Of a DNA stretch of 35,719 nucleotides, positions 1 through 7,798 are shown in pieces (the stretch's first letter is position 1; each line of letters opens with the position of its first letter). Under the pieces are notes generated by a model that searched no databases, was not told the DNA's origin, and saw only the letters and a program-made list of their open reading frames with translations. Source of the DNA: a bacterium (lineage in GTDB: Bacteria; Patescibacteriota; Minisyncoccia; CAIUEV01); NCBI GenBank assembly GCA_021779255.1, contig JAJYBC010000005.1:1-35719 (forward strand), written 5' to 3'. The translations under genes were made by a program, and so were the position numbers.

Positions 1-23
1 GAGGGAGTGGAATAGTCTTTGTT

Positions 24-53
24 TCTTCGCCACCGCCTGGGCGGTGGCGAAGA
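24..53. repeat. GC-rich perfect inverted repeat (hairpin)
   Basis: Positions 24-37 and 40-53 are perfect reverse complements (TCTTCGCCACCGCC and GGCGGTGGCGAAGA), separated by 2 bases. The repeat is far richer in GC than its surroundings. There is no T-run on either side, so it is not a standard intrinsic terminator. It may mark the end of a gene lying outside the window. Its function is unknown. Confidence 0.6.
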
Positions 54-151
54 TCGCGTCTTTCAAAAGTGTTTTTTAAGAGGAATTATATGTTAGCCGA
101 GCTAGATAAATTTTTTTAAGGTGTTTCTCAGTTATTTTTCAAAGTAAAACA

Positions 152-1156
152 ATGCCGAAAAATTACAAGAAAATCATATTATTGTTTCTAGTCGCGTTGG
201 TCTTAGTTTTTTTAGGAGTTTTTCTATTGCGAAAGACGATTTTCAGTTCTCTTTCCAATAAAAAAATTAATCCGGTTGTTTATAACCAGCTAAACGACAA
301 AAAAATTGGGTCGGAAACTTTTTCTTTCGCCGTTATCGGGGATACAAAATCTTTTGACAACGATCCTCAAAACGGTCTTAAACAAGCGGTTTCGCTTATA
401 AACGGAAAAAATCCGGATTTAACTTTTGTGGTGGGGGATTTAATCCAAAAATGTAGTGATTTAAATCAGTGTGAAAATCTTTACAATCAATGGAAGCAAG
501 TTATGGAACCGATTTTGCCAAAAACTTATGAGATAGTGGGAAATCATGACCGAACGGGTGGCAAGGTGGCAGATCAAGCGTGGCAAGCAATTTTTGATCT
601 TCCCACAAACGGACCGGCCGGTTTTTCCAAGATGGTTTATTCTTTTGATCATGCCAATGCCCATTTTGTTGTTTTGGACACGGAAAAACCCAGAGAACAC
701 GATATTAGTTCTGATCAACTTGATTGGCTAAAAAAAGATCTGGATCAGAATAAACAATCGCTCACTTTTGTCTTTTTTCACGAACCAGCTTTTCCGGTCG
801 GCTCGAAAATCGGGAGCTCGATCGATGTTCATTCGGCAAACAGAGACGCTCTTTGGTCAATTTTAGACTCGCACAATGTTACGGCTGTTTTTGCTGGCCA
901 CGAACATCTTTTTAGCCGTAGGTTGATTGATAATTCGGTTTTTCCGGGAGCAAAAAACAAAATTTATCAGTTTATCGTGGGAAACACCGATGCTCCAATT
1001 GACACTCCTCCCCAAAAAGGGCTAGCGGAATATTTCAATATGGATCATACTTTTGCTCTAATAAAAATAGATAAAAACAAAATTACGGTGGAGCTTTATG
1101 ATCTCAAAGGAAATTTGGTTAATTCGTTTGATTTTAACGCGACGAATACTCAATAA
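152..1156 (+). CDS. Membrane-anchored calcineurin-like metallophosphoesterase
   Basis: A 334-residue protein with one N-terminal hydrophobic segment (about residues 8-26), so the catalytic domain is probably outside the membrane. The dinuclear-metal phosphoesterase motifs occur in order: GD at 63-64 (GDTK instead of the usual GDxH), GD at 95-96, GNHD at 130-133, H210 in FFHEPAF, and GHEH at 249-252. This is the calcineurin-like fold, which hydrolyses phosphomono- or diesters using Fe/Mn/Zn pairs. The substrate cannot be read from the sequence. The GDTK variant replaces the first-motif metal-binding His with Lys. It is followed after 25 nt by the ABC transporter genes and probably shares their transcript. 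The ATG at 152 has no Shine-Dalgarno sequence. Confidence 0.88.
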   Translation: MPKNYKKIILLFLVALVLVFLGVFLLRKTIFSSLSNKKINPVVYNQLNDKKIGSETFSFAVIGDTKSFDNDPQNGLKQAVSLINGKNPDLTFVVGDLIQKCSDLNQCENLYNQWKQVMEPILPKTYEIVGNHDRTGGKVADQAWQAIFDLPTNGPAGFSKMVYSFDHANAHFVVLDTEKPREHDISSDQLDWLKKDLDQNKQSLTFVFFHEPAFPVGSKIGSSIDVHSANRDALWSILDSHNVTAVFAGHEHLFSRRLIDNSVFPGAKNKIYQFIVGNTDAPIDTPPQKGLAEYFNMDHTFALIKIDKNKITVELYDLKGNLVNSFDFNATNTQ

Positions 1157-1181
1157 AATTTTTAAATAACTAATTTTACCC

Positions 1182-1919
1182 ATGCCAAAAAGTGACAAAT
1201 TCGTTATCGAAGCACATTCCCTAACCAAAAAATACAAGGATTTTACGGCTCTTTCGGATTTGAATTTGGAAGTGGAAAAAGGAGAAATATTTGGTTTTCT
1301 TGGTCACAATGGAGCGGGCAAGACCACCACGGTGAACATCCTTACTACTCTTCTGGAACCGACATCTGGGAATGCTTCAGTATGCGGATTTGATACCCAA
1401 AAAGACAGTTTGGAAGTGAGAAAAAGAATCGGCTATTTGCCGGAAAATGTGAAATTTTATGAGGATCTTACGGCTTTTGAAAATTTGGAATTTTTTGCCA
1501 AATTATCTGGAATTCGGGAGCCGAAAGATAAAATAGAAGAGGTACTAGATTTTCTCGATTTTAAAGGTTTTGAAAATAAAAAATTGGGGGAATTTTCCAA
1601 AGGGATGCGTCAAAGAATCGGTATTGCTCAAGCCATCATTCATGATCCGGAAGTATTGTTTCTGGATGAACCAACTTCAGGGCTGGATCCGATGGGAATA
1701 AAAAATTTGAGAGAAGTGATTATTGAGTTGAACAAGAAGAAAGGAATAACTATTTTTATGAACACGCACCTTTTGTCGGAAGTGGCAAAAACGTGCACCA
1801 CTATTGGAGTTTTAAACCATGGCAAATTAATCTACAAAGATTCTCTACCAAACACACTCAAGAAATTCAAAGACGAAGTGTCCCTGGAAGAAATTTATCT
1901 TAATATTGAATCCAAATAA
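1182..1919 (+). CDS. ABC transporter ATP-binding protein (ABC-2 exporter type)
   Basis: A 245-residue single ABC cassette. Walker A is GHNGAGKT at 41-48. The signature is FSKGM at 138-142, a common variant of LSGGQ in the NatA/CcmA-like exporter branch. Walker B ends in D162 and E163 (LFLDEP), followed by a D-loop SGLDP and the switch His at 196. The protein powers the two membrane subunits encoded directly downstream; the stop codon abuts the next ATG (TAA at 1917-1919, ATG at 1920), which indicates tight translational coupling. Related cassettes export drugs, lipids or polysaccharides, or take part in membrane-protein maturation. The substrate is unknown. Confidence 0.93.
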   Translation: MPKSDKFVIEAHSLTKKYKDFTALSDLNLEVEKGEIFGFLGHNGAGKTTTVNILTTLLEPTSGNASVCGFDTQKDSLEVRKRIGYLPENVKFYEDLTAFENLEFFAKLSGIREPKDKIEEVLDFLDFKGFENKKLGEFSKGMRQRIGIAQAIIHDPEVLFLDEPTSGLDPMGIKNLREVIIELNKKKGITIFMNTHLLSEVAKTCTTIGVLNHGKLIYKDSLPNTLKKFKDEVSLEEIYLNIESK

Positions 1920-2837
1920 ATGTTTTTTACAATTGCAACTGTTTCCAAAAGTGAAATTCGGTCTTTAATAAGGCAAAAAACGTTTGTTTTGATGCTCGCT
2001 GTTTTTCTTTTTATGGCTTCCTTTTCTGCCTACATCGGTTGGTCTACTAAAAATACCATTCGGAGTGTTTATGCCCAAACGGTTAAAGAAATGACAGCCC
2101 AAGGAATAAAAGAAATACCGAATAATCCCTTTCTCAGTACTCCCCCGCTTTCAATCCTTAAAAATATGGTGGTTTATGTTTTTCTCATTGGATCACTGAT
2201 GGCCATTATTATTGGACACAGTTCTTTCATTCGGGAGCGAAGAGCGGGAGTTTCCAAAATTATTTTTTCTAAATCAATAGGAAAATGGGAGTTTGTTTTG
2301 GGAAAGATGGGTGGTATTTTTCTAGCTTTGATGCTTATTAACGTGATATCCTTCGCTCTGAGTTTTTTTTCGATAACGATTATTTTCTCTCACTTTCTTT
2401 CAATTTCGGAAGCTTTCAACCTCCTAGCCTTTTATGGAACTTCTCTGGTTTATATGCTTTTTTTTGCTTATTTGGGGCTTTTTTTTGCGATTGTTTCAAA
2501 AAGTGAATCTCTGGCACTTCTCGCCCCAGTTATGTTCTGGATTTTTATCAGTTTTGTTATGCCACAACTGACTTCTGCTCTTGATCCCACTGCTCTTCTT
2601 AATCCAACCAGCATTCAAACACCTGCTCCGCAAAACAATTTTTTTCAGATTGCTCAATCAATCATTCACCCTTTCTCTGTTTCTGAAAGCTACAAATCGA
2701 TTGGACGCTCCTTATTGCAAGGAGATTCTAGCTCCTATCCCCTTTTTCCTTTAGTGGTCTACTTAATTGTTGTTGCTGGGAGCTGTTTTTATGGCGTTAA
2801 ACAATTTAATATTTGTGAGGCAGAAATTGATCAATAA
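1920..2837 (+). CDS. ABC-2 type transporter permease subunit 1
   Basis: A 305-residue integral membrane protein with about six predicted helices (roughly 22-41, 82-106, 126-156, 167-192, 198-217 and 274-294). A large loop lies between helices 1 and 2, and RERRAGVSKIIFSKSIGK lies in the first cytosolic loop, as is typical of ABC-2 permeases of the NosY type. Its ATG directly abuts the stop codon of the ATPase, and the second permease follows after 9 nt. The two permeases probably form a heterodimer in the membrane. The second extracytoplasmic loop is proline- and asparagine-rich. Confidence 0.85.
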   Translation: MFFTIATVSKSEIRSLIRQKTFVLMLAVFLFMASFSAYIGWSTKNTIRSVYAQTVKEMTAQGIKEIPNNPFLSTPPLSILKNMVVYVFLIGSLMAIIIGHSSFIRERRAGVSKIIFSKSIGKWEFVLGKMGGIFLALMLINVISFALSFFSITIIFSHFLSISEAFNLLAFYGTSLVYMLFFAYLGLFFAIVSKSESLALLAPVMFWIFISFVMPQLTSALDPTALLNPTSIQTPAPQNNFFQIAQSIIHPFSVSESYKSIGRSLLQGDSSSYPLFPLVVYLIVVAGSCFYGVKQFNICEAEIDQ

Positions 2838-2846
2838 TATTTTACT

Positions 2847-3821
2847 ATGCAGAAAATAATTACCATTGCGGGAAAAGAGTATCAAGATTCCACCAGAAAC
2901 AAGCTCTTTTTGATTTTACTCGCTTTTCTGTTTGTCTTGACTGTCACTTCTATCGCGGTGGCCTCCTCGGATTTTCAAAGCAAAGTAGTGGAATATAATA
3001 AATCTGTGCAAATTCTGTCCAGTCTTGGGAAAAGTGGCGAAACAATCTCAGCCCCTCAGTTTTTTCCGCTCAAAATGCTTCGGGGCGTGATGGACTATCT
3101 CGAAATAATTGGAGCTATTATTGGCATCATTCTTGGATATTTGAGCATTGCCAAAGAAAAGGGCAAGAATACTTTGCAACTCCTCCTTAGTCGGCCACTG
3201 GGAAAATTTGATATTGCTTCGGGAAAATTTTTAGGCAACAGCTTGCTCGTTCTTTCGGTTTTGGCGATTGAGGCCTTTACCACTTATTTTATCATGTGGT
3301 CAGTGGGAGGAGCCCAGCTTTCATTGGTTGAAATCGCGAAATTGGGTTTTGTTCTTCTTGCTTCTTACTTTTATGTTATGTTTTTTTTCTGTTTTACTTC
3401 GGTTCTTGTTCTGAAATTCCGTTCGCTTCCTAACGCGCTGATTGTCAGTTTTGTTGTTTGGCTGATTTTTGTTCTCATTATCCCTCAAATCGGTGACACG
3501 ATGGATCCGGATAACCAAATTCCTGGTGGGTTTTTCAAAAGTATGAGCATCGCTAAACCGCAGGAAAAGGAAATTATGGCTCGGTTTAAAACCTATGAAA
3601 CCGTTCGCAATGCGGTAGAAGAAAGTTCTGTAACCAAACATTATGAAAGACTGAGCTTCGCACTTCTGGGAATCAAGGATGAATATAACGGAAAAAGCGT
3701 GGGGTATGTCCTAAAAGATAGATGGAATGATTGGGTTTGGGTAGCGGCTTTCTTCGGAATAGCTTTGTTTCTGGAGTATTTTGCTTTTAGAAAACGAAGC
3801 TTTTTAAATAAGACTGATTAA
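2847..3821 (+). CDS. ABC-2 type transporter permease subunit 2
   Basis: A 324-residue membrane protein with about six helices (roughly 20-41, 81-102, 133-151, 165-188, 197-215 and 297-315). The motif AKEKGKNTLQLLLSRPLGK after helix 2 is the characteristic cytosolic coupling region of ABC-2 permeases. A polar region of about 80 residues (about 216-296) precedes the last helix and probably faces outward. The protein is paralogous in layout to the preceding permease but is not a duplicate of it. It lies in the same operon as the ATPase and the first permease. Confidence 0.85.
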   Translation: MQKIITIAGKEYQDSTRNKLFLILLAFLFVLTVTSIAVASSDFQSKVVEYNKSVQILSSLGKSGETISAPQFFPLKMLRGVMDYLEIIGAIIGIILGYLSIAKEKGKNTLQLLLSRPLGKFDIASGKFLGNSLLVLSVLAIEAFTTYFIMWSVGGAQLSLVEIAKLGFVLLASYFYVMFFFCFTSVLVLKFRSLPNALIVSFVVWLIFVLIIPQIGDTMDPDNQIPGGFFKSMSIAKPQEKEIMARFKTYETVRNAVEESSVTKHYERLSFALLGIKDEYNGKSVGYVLKDRWNDWVWVAAFFGIALFLEYFAFRKRSFLNKTD

Positions 3822-3860
3822 ATTTAGTATTTTTTTAAATAATTCTTAAATATAATTTTT

Positions 3861-4619
3861 ATGCAGAACAAAAAATGGGTAATCCCTTTGGTTGGAGTGG
3901 TTGTTGTAGTAGTGGGATTTTTGATGTTTTACAGAGGTCGCAAAGTGGAAACGTTGCAAACCGCTGTTCCTTCAAACTCCAGTCAAAAAATTGAATCTCA
4001 AAATGCGGTTTCTGCCCCTGCTTCCCCCACTTCTTCCCCATCAGCCAAATCAGTGGTCAGTGGATCTGGAGGAGCGGACGCTGACAACGATGGCGTTCCC
4101 GATGTAGCGGAAAAAACTTTAGGAACCGATCCAAATAATCCCGATACCGATGGAGACGGAGCAAATGATTTACAAGATCAAAACCCAGTTTTTACGGAAA
4201 ATCCAATTAAAAATGATTCTGTGGCAGAGGGTTTCAAAATCACAGACGCACTGGTGGAAAACAATCTCGATCCAACTACGAACAAGGCAACCAACGATCA
4301 TTTGGAAGTAATTGTCAAAAATATCGCTTCAAAAGATCTGTCTGACTTCGAATTTTATTATACGGTGGTCGACCCAGCGACTAATAAAACCGAAGGGTAT
4401 TACAAAAAATTGACTGGTTTTATTTTGAAAAGCGGTGAAACGAAAAGTATTCACTTTGACGACATAAAAGCTGTTGATCACTTTCGTGACAATCCAAACA
4501 GCATTTATCATACAACCAGCGCGGCTAAAGTTTTTAATCTTGTGCTAAGCACTCCCGGCTATAAAATCGAAACCGTCAAAATCAACAAAGATCCCGGAGG
4601 CGACGAAAAGGCTGATTAG
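3861..4619 (+). CDS. Membrane-anchored protein with thrombospondin-3-like Ca-binding repeats
   Basis: A 252-residue protein. It has an N-terminal hydrophobic anchor (residues 6-21), then a Ser/Pro/Ala-rich linker (about 34-72), then two acidic repeats of the TSP3 type (DADNDGVPD and DTDGDGANDLQD, about 74-110) whose Asp spacing matches calcium-binding loops. The C-terminal part of about 130 residues is predicted to be beta-rich and resembles FxLYD-like extracytoplasmic domains. It is probably exposed on the cell surface. It is the last gene before a strong terminator at 4658-4690 and follows the ABC exporter by 39 nt, so it may be exported by, or act with, that transporter. Function unknown. 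Confidence 0.75.
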   Translation: MQNKKWVIPLVGVVVVVVGFLMFYRGRKVETLQTAVPSNSSQKIESQNAVSAPASPTSSPSAKSVVSGSGGADADNDGVPDVAEKTLGTDPNNPDTDGDGANDLQDQNPVFTENPIKNDSVAEGFKITDALVENNLDPTTNKATNDHLEVIVKNIASKDLSDFEFYYTVVDPATNKTEGYYKKLTGFILKSGETKSIHFDDIKAVDHFRDNPNSIYHTTSAAKVFNLVLSTPGYKIETVKINKDPGGDEKAD

Positions 4620-4657
4620 GGATAATTAATATAAAAATAAAAAACAGAAACATTTGT

Positions 4658-4690
4658 TGAGTCTCGATAATCTTTTTTATCGAGACTTTC
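4658..4690 (+). terminator. Intrinsic terminator closing the ABC-exporter operon
   Basis: A perfect 10-bp stem, GTCTCGATAA with TTATCGAGAC, has a T-rich loop and is followed by a T/A-rich stretch. It lies 40 nt after the stop codon of the TSP3-repeat gene. The T-run after the stem is short, so termination strength is uncertain. Confidence 0.7.
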
Positions 4691-4726
4691 AAAATTTGTT
4701 AAAATTTTTAAAATTTGTTAAAATTT
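4691..4726. repeat. Tandem 17-bp AT-rich direct repeat
   Basis: AAAATTTGTTAAAATTT occurs at 4691-4707 and again at 4710-4726, a period of 19 bp (close to two helical turns). It lies between the terminator at 4658-4690 and the start of the next gene at 4761. It could be a regulator-binding site or a curved upstream element, or simply slippage in AT-rich DNA. Confidence 0.6.
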
Positions 4727-4760
4727 CCTAAATAATAATAATAAATTTTAAGTATAATTT

Positions 4761-5183
4761 ATGTTGGAAAATTTCATTTCGACAGCGGAAAAAGGCGAAC
4801 CGACGGTGGAACAAATCGCTCACGAGAATTTTGCTCGTTGGAATAAAACGCTTTTAACGTTAGAAGCTGATCAAGTGGCTAATCTTTATACCGAAGAGGC
4901 GACTTTTTTGCCAACCGTTTCCGGAGAATTCAAAAAAGGCCAGACGGGAGCGGCAGAGTATTTTAAACATTTTTTGGAAAAAAATCCCACGGGTGAAGTG
5001 ATAGAAGAAGCGATACAAGAGCTTAGTGATAATTGCTATTTACATTCCGGTCATTATAATTTCGAAGTCGGTCCAGCCGATAAACGCGAAATGGTGGAAG
5101 CTCGCTTTTCCTTTGTTTGGGTAAAAGATGATCGAGGAGAATGGAAAATTGCCCATCATCATTCATCTCAAAAACCAAAATAA
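4761..5183 (+). CDS. SnoaL-like / CaMKII association-domain-like protein
   Basis: A 140-residue soluble protein of the NTF2-like fold. The N-terminal helix (AHENFARWNKTLLTLEADQV) is followed by Y-x-EEATFLPTVSG, then the long beta-sheet ending in WKIAHHHSSQKP. This pattern is typical of bacterial homologues of the calcium/calmodulin kinase II association domain and of SgcJ/EcaC-type proteins. These domains form dimers or larger rings with a pocket for small ligands, but most bacterial members have no assigned reaction. The start is the ATG at 4761; a TATAAT lies only 2 nt upstream of it and no SD is present. Confidence 0.75.
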   Translation: MLENFISTAEKGEPTVEQIAHENFARWNKTLLTLEADQVANLYTEEATFLPTVSGEFKKGQTGAAEYFKHFLEKNPTGEVIEEAIQELSDNCYLHSGHYNFEVGPADKREMVEARFSFVWVKDDRGEWKIAHHHSSQKPK

Positions 5184-5203
5184 AATAATCTTTAAATATT
5201 TCA

Positions 5204-5800
5204 ATGCAAAACAAAAATAAAATCATTATTGCCGGTGGAGTACTTCTCTTCTTGCTGATTGCTTTGTTAATAATTTTTTCTTTAAAAAAAATATCTCGGC
5301 CTGTTGTTTCTACCAATTCGCCCCAAAAAGTAGTTTTAGAAGAAAAATTAGATAGTTCGGATATAGGATTGTCCCTAGATTATTCTAAAGGTTTCAAGAT
5401 CGTTGCCAAAGATAACGAAAATTTTTCTTTAGCCGAAGAAAATAATTCAGCGGTTAAGATAAATATTCAGAAAATTAAATCCCAAAATGTGAACGGAAAA
5501 GCTATTGATATTTATACTTTATTTGATAATTTCAAAAAGAGTTTTTTGAAAATTGATAAGGATAGCAAATTTTTCAACGAGACGAAATTTATTAAAAATC
5601 AAAATAACAACACCGAAAAATTTCCCGGGATGGGCTTTGAAGTACAATACAAGCTGAACGGGGTAGCGACTAAATATTTCTTGGCCGTGATCCAGAAAGG
5701 CTCGGATTTCTATGTTTTTTCGCTCTCGGCTCCCCTTAGTGATTATCCAAATAAAATCGGGATAATTACTTCGATGCTAGGGACTTTGAATTTAAAATAG
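5204..5800 (+). CDS. Membrane-anchored protein of unknown function
   Basis: A 198-residue protein with a single N-terminal hydrophobic helix (about residues 5-26) after a Lys/Asn-rich start, which predicts an anchored extracytoplasmic domain. The rest alternates short strands and Lys-rich loops, with a conserved-looking hydrophobic core near the C-terminus (KYFLAVIQKGSDFYVFSLSA). The layout resembles PsbP-like or other small adhesin-like periplasmic folds, but I do not recognise the family. It sits 20 nt after the NTF2-like gene and 53 nt before argS. Confidence 0.6.
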   Translation: MQNKNKIIIAGGVLLFLLIALLIIFSLKKISRPVVSTNSPQKVVLEEKLDSSDIGLSLDYSKGFKIVAKDNENFSLAEENNSAVKINIQKIKSQNVNGKAIDIYTLFDNFKKSFLKIDKDSKFFNETKFIKNQNNNTEKFPGMGFEVQYKLNGVATKYFLAVIQKGSDFYVFSLSAPLSDYPNKIGIITSMLGTLNLK

Positions 5801-5853
5801 CAGAAATAGAAGCATAATATAATTGAATTTAAAAAAAATAATTAACTACAATC

Positions 5854-7749
5854 ATGCTAGAAAGTAACCTCGAAAAAAAGATAGATGGTATAGAAACGGA
5901 AAAGCAGAATGAATTTGAAAAATATAAACAGGAAGTAGCCGAGTCTGTTGGTTTGGTTCAAAAAAGAATTGAAGAAGAGCAAAAAAATCGGAGGTATATC
6001 GATTTGGAAAATTATCCGGTAGCGAATTTAAAAAAAGAAATAGGAGAGATTGTAGAAGGGATTTTGGGTGTCCAAGGGAAAGATTTGACACTGTCGGTGC
6101 CACCGACGCACGTAATTAGCGACTTTACTCTAGAAGTTTTTAATTTAGCGAAAAAATCTGGAGAAAAACCAAATGAGCTGGCAAAAAAAATTGTTGACAA
6201 TATAAATGAGCGTAAAACGGATTTAATTAAAGAGGCTTCTGTCGCCGGTGCTTTTGTGAATATTGAAGTAAACAAAGAAAAACTTTATCAAGAAACTCTT
6301 TCAAGAATTCTTGAACTCGGTGAGCGATATGGGGAAAGCGATATAAATGCCGGAAAAACAGCTATTATTGATTATTCGTCACCCAATATAGCCAAACCTA
6401 TTGGCATTGGTCATCTAAGATCTACTATTATCGGACAAGCTCTGGCGAATATTTATCACGAAACAGGATATAGTGTTGTTAGAGATAATCATCTTGGTGA
6501 TTGGGGGACACAGTTTGGCTCGCTTATCTATGCTTACAAGGAATGGGGCGATGAGAAAAAAATAAAGGAAAATCCTATGAGAGAGCTCAAAGAACTGTAT
6601 GTAAAATTCAGTCAATTAGCCAAAGAACATCCAGAAATCAAAGATAATGCACGAGAATTATTTTCGCGACTCGAGAAAAAAGATCCGGAGTTAATTGCTC
6701 TTTGGAAACGTTTCCGAGATTTAAGTTTAGAAGATTTCAAACACGTTTATGAAGAATTGGGAATTAAATTCGATACTAATATCGGGGAAAGTTATTTTAC
6801 CGAAAAAGCAGATAAACTGGTAGACGAATGTTTACTGAATGGATTTTGCAAAAAAGACGAAGATTCAGAAGCGGTTATCGTTGAAAAAATAGGAGAGATA
6901 CCCTCTTTCTTACTAAGAAAACAGGACGGGTCAAGTCTATATCTGGCAAGGGATTTAGCCACAATTCAGTTTAGAGCAAAGATTTTTAATCCAGAGACTG
7001 TTTTATATGTGGTGGGAAATGAGCAAGATTTAAACTTCAAACAATTACTGGAACTAGGCAAACGCGCCGGTTATATTCCTGAAAACATGAAAGCAAAACA
7101 TATTAGTTTCGGCATGGTTTTGCGCGATGGCAAAAAAATGAGTACTCGGGAAGGAACGCTGATTGAGCTAAATGATCTCATCTCTCAATCTGTTGATAAA
7201 TCTAAAGAAATTTTGCGTCTGAAAAATCCAAATATTGGTGTAGAAGAGTTAAAAAAAGTATCGAAAATAGTTGGTATCGGAGCAATTATTTATGATGATC
7301 TTCGCCAATCGAGAACTAAAAATATTTCTTTTGACTGGAATAGAATGCTTGACTTAGAAGGAGGAAGCGCAGTATATCTTCAATATACTTATGTTCGTAT
7401 CAATTCTATTTTAAAAAAAATAGCGGAAAATTATGGAGAATTAAACTCGGCCAAGTTGAAAAAGAATGATATTTCTTTCGAAAATAAGAGCGAATTCGAT
7501 CTGGCTAAAAAGTTGATGATGTTTCCTGAGATTGTCGCGAAAGCTCAAAAAACCGATTCTCCCCATCAAATTTGCGGGTATCTTGAAGAATTATCCCAAC
7601 TTTTCAATAGTTTCTATAATGCAGTATCGATAATGAAAACTGCAGATCAAAAACTTCGCAACTCTAGGGTAGCGCTTATTGAAGGAGTAGCTTTGGTTGT
7701 CAAGAAAGGCTTAGCCTTATTAAATGTTGAAGTGCCTGAAAAAATGTAA
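5854..7749 (+). CDS. argS: Arginyl-tRNA synthetase
   Basis: A 631-residue class I aminoacyl-tRNA synthetase that charges tRNA-Arg. The N-terminal additional domain holds PPTHVISDFTLEVFNLAK. The catalytic domain has SSPNIAKPIGIGHLRST, with the HIGH-type signature GIGHL at 184-188, and a KMSTR loop at about 428-432 replacing KMSKS, which is usual for ArgRS. The C-terminal anticodon-binding domain ends in VEVPEKM, close to the canonical VxxPERM tail. The first 45 residues are a charged predicted coiled coil not normally present in ArgRS; an alternative start further downstream is possible, but the ATG at 5854 opens a continuous frame. No SD. Confidence 0.97.
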   Translation: MLESNLEKKIDGIETEKQNEFEKYKQEVAESVGLVQKRIEEEQKNRRYIDLENYPVANLKKEIGEIVEGILGVQGKDLTLSVPPTHVISDFTLEVFNLAKKSGEKPNELAKKIVDNINERKTDLIKEASVAGAFVNIEVNKEKLYQETLSRILELGERYGESDINAGKTAIIDYSSPNIAKPIGIGHLRSTIIGQALANIYHETGYSVVRDNHLGDWGTQFGSLIYAYKEWGDEKKIKENPMRELKELYVKFSQLAKEHPEIKDNARELFSRLEKKDPELIALWKRFRDLSLEDFKHVYEELGIKFDTNIGESYFTEKADKLVDECLLNGFCKKDEDSEAVIVEKIGEIPSFLLRKQDGSSLYLARDLATIQFRAKIFNPETVLYVVGNEQDLNFKQLLELGKRAGYIPENMKAKHISFGMVLRDGKKMSTREGTLIELNDLISQSVDKSKEILRLKNPNIGVEELKKVSKIVGIGAIIYDDLRQSRTKNISFDWNRMLDLEGGSAVYLQYTYVRINSILKKIAENYGELNSAKLKKNDISFENKSEFDLAKKLMMFPEIVAKAQKTDSPHQICGYLEELSQLFNSFYNAVSIMKTADQKLRNSRVALIEGVALVVKKGLALLNVEVPEKM

Positions 7750-7798
7750 CGTCTTTTTAATTTAGCTTAAAGAATCTAATTGATTGCTAAACTTCTAA

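Noticed and set aside
90-119. Nine-codon frame (MLAELDKFF) with an AGAGGAA upstream, as a leader peptide
   Set aside because: It is too short to support from one sequence. The SD-like stretch is interesting, but no attenuator structure follows before the gene at 152.
3851-3860. TATAAT 4 nt before the ATG at 3861 (and 2 nt before the ATG at 4761) as promoters of leaderless mRNAs
   Set aside because: The distance is too short for initiation at the ATG by a standard -10 element, neither has a -35, and such hexamers are expected by chance in this AT-rich DNA.
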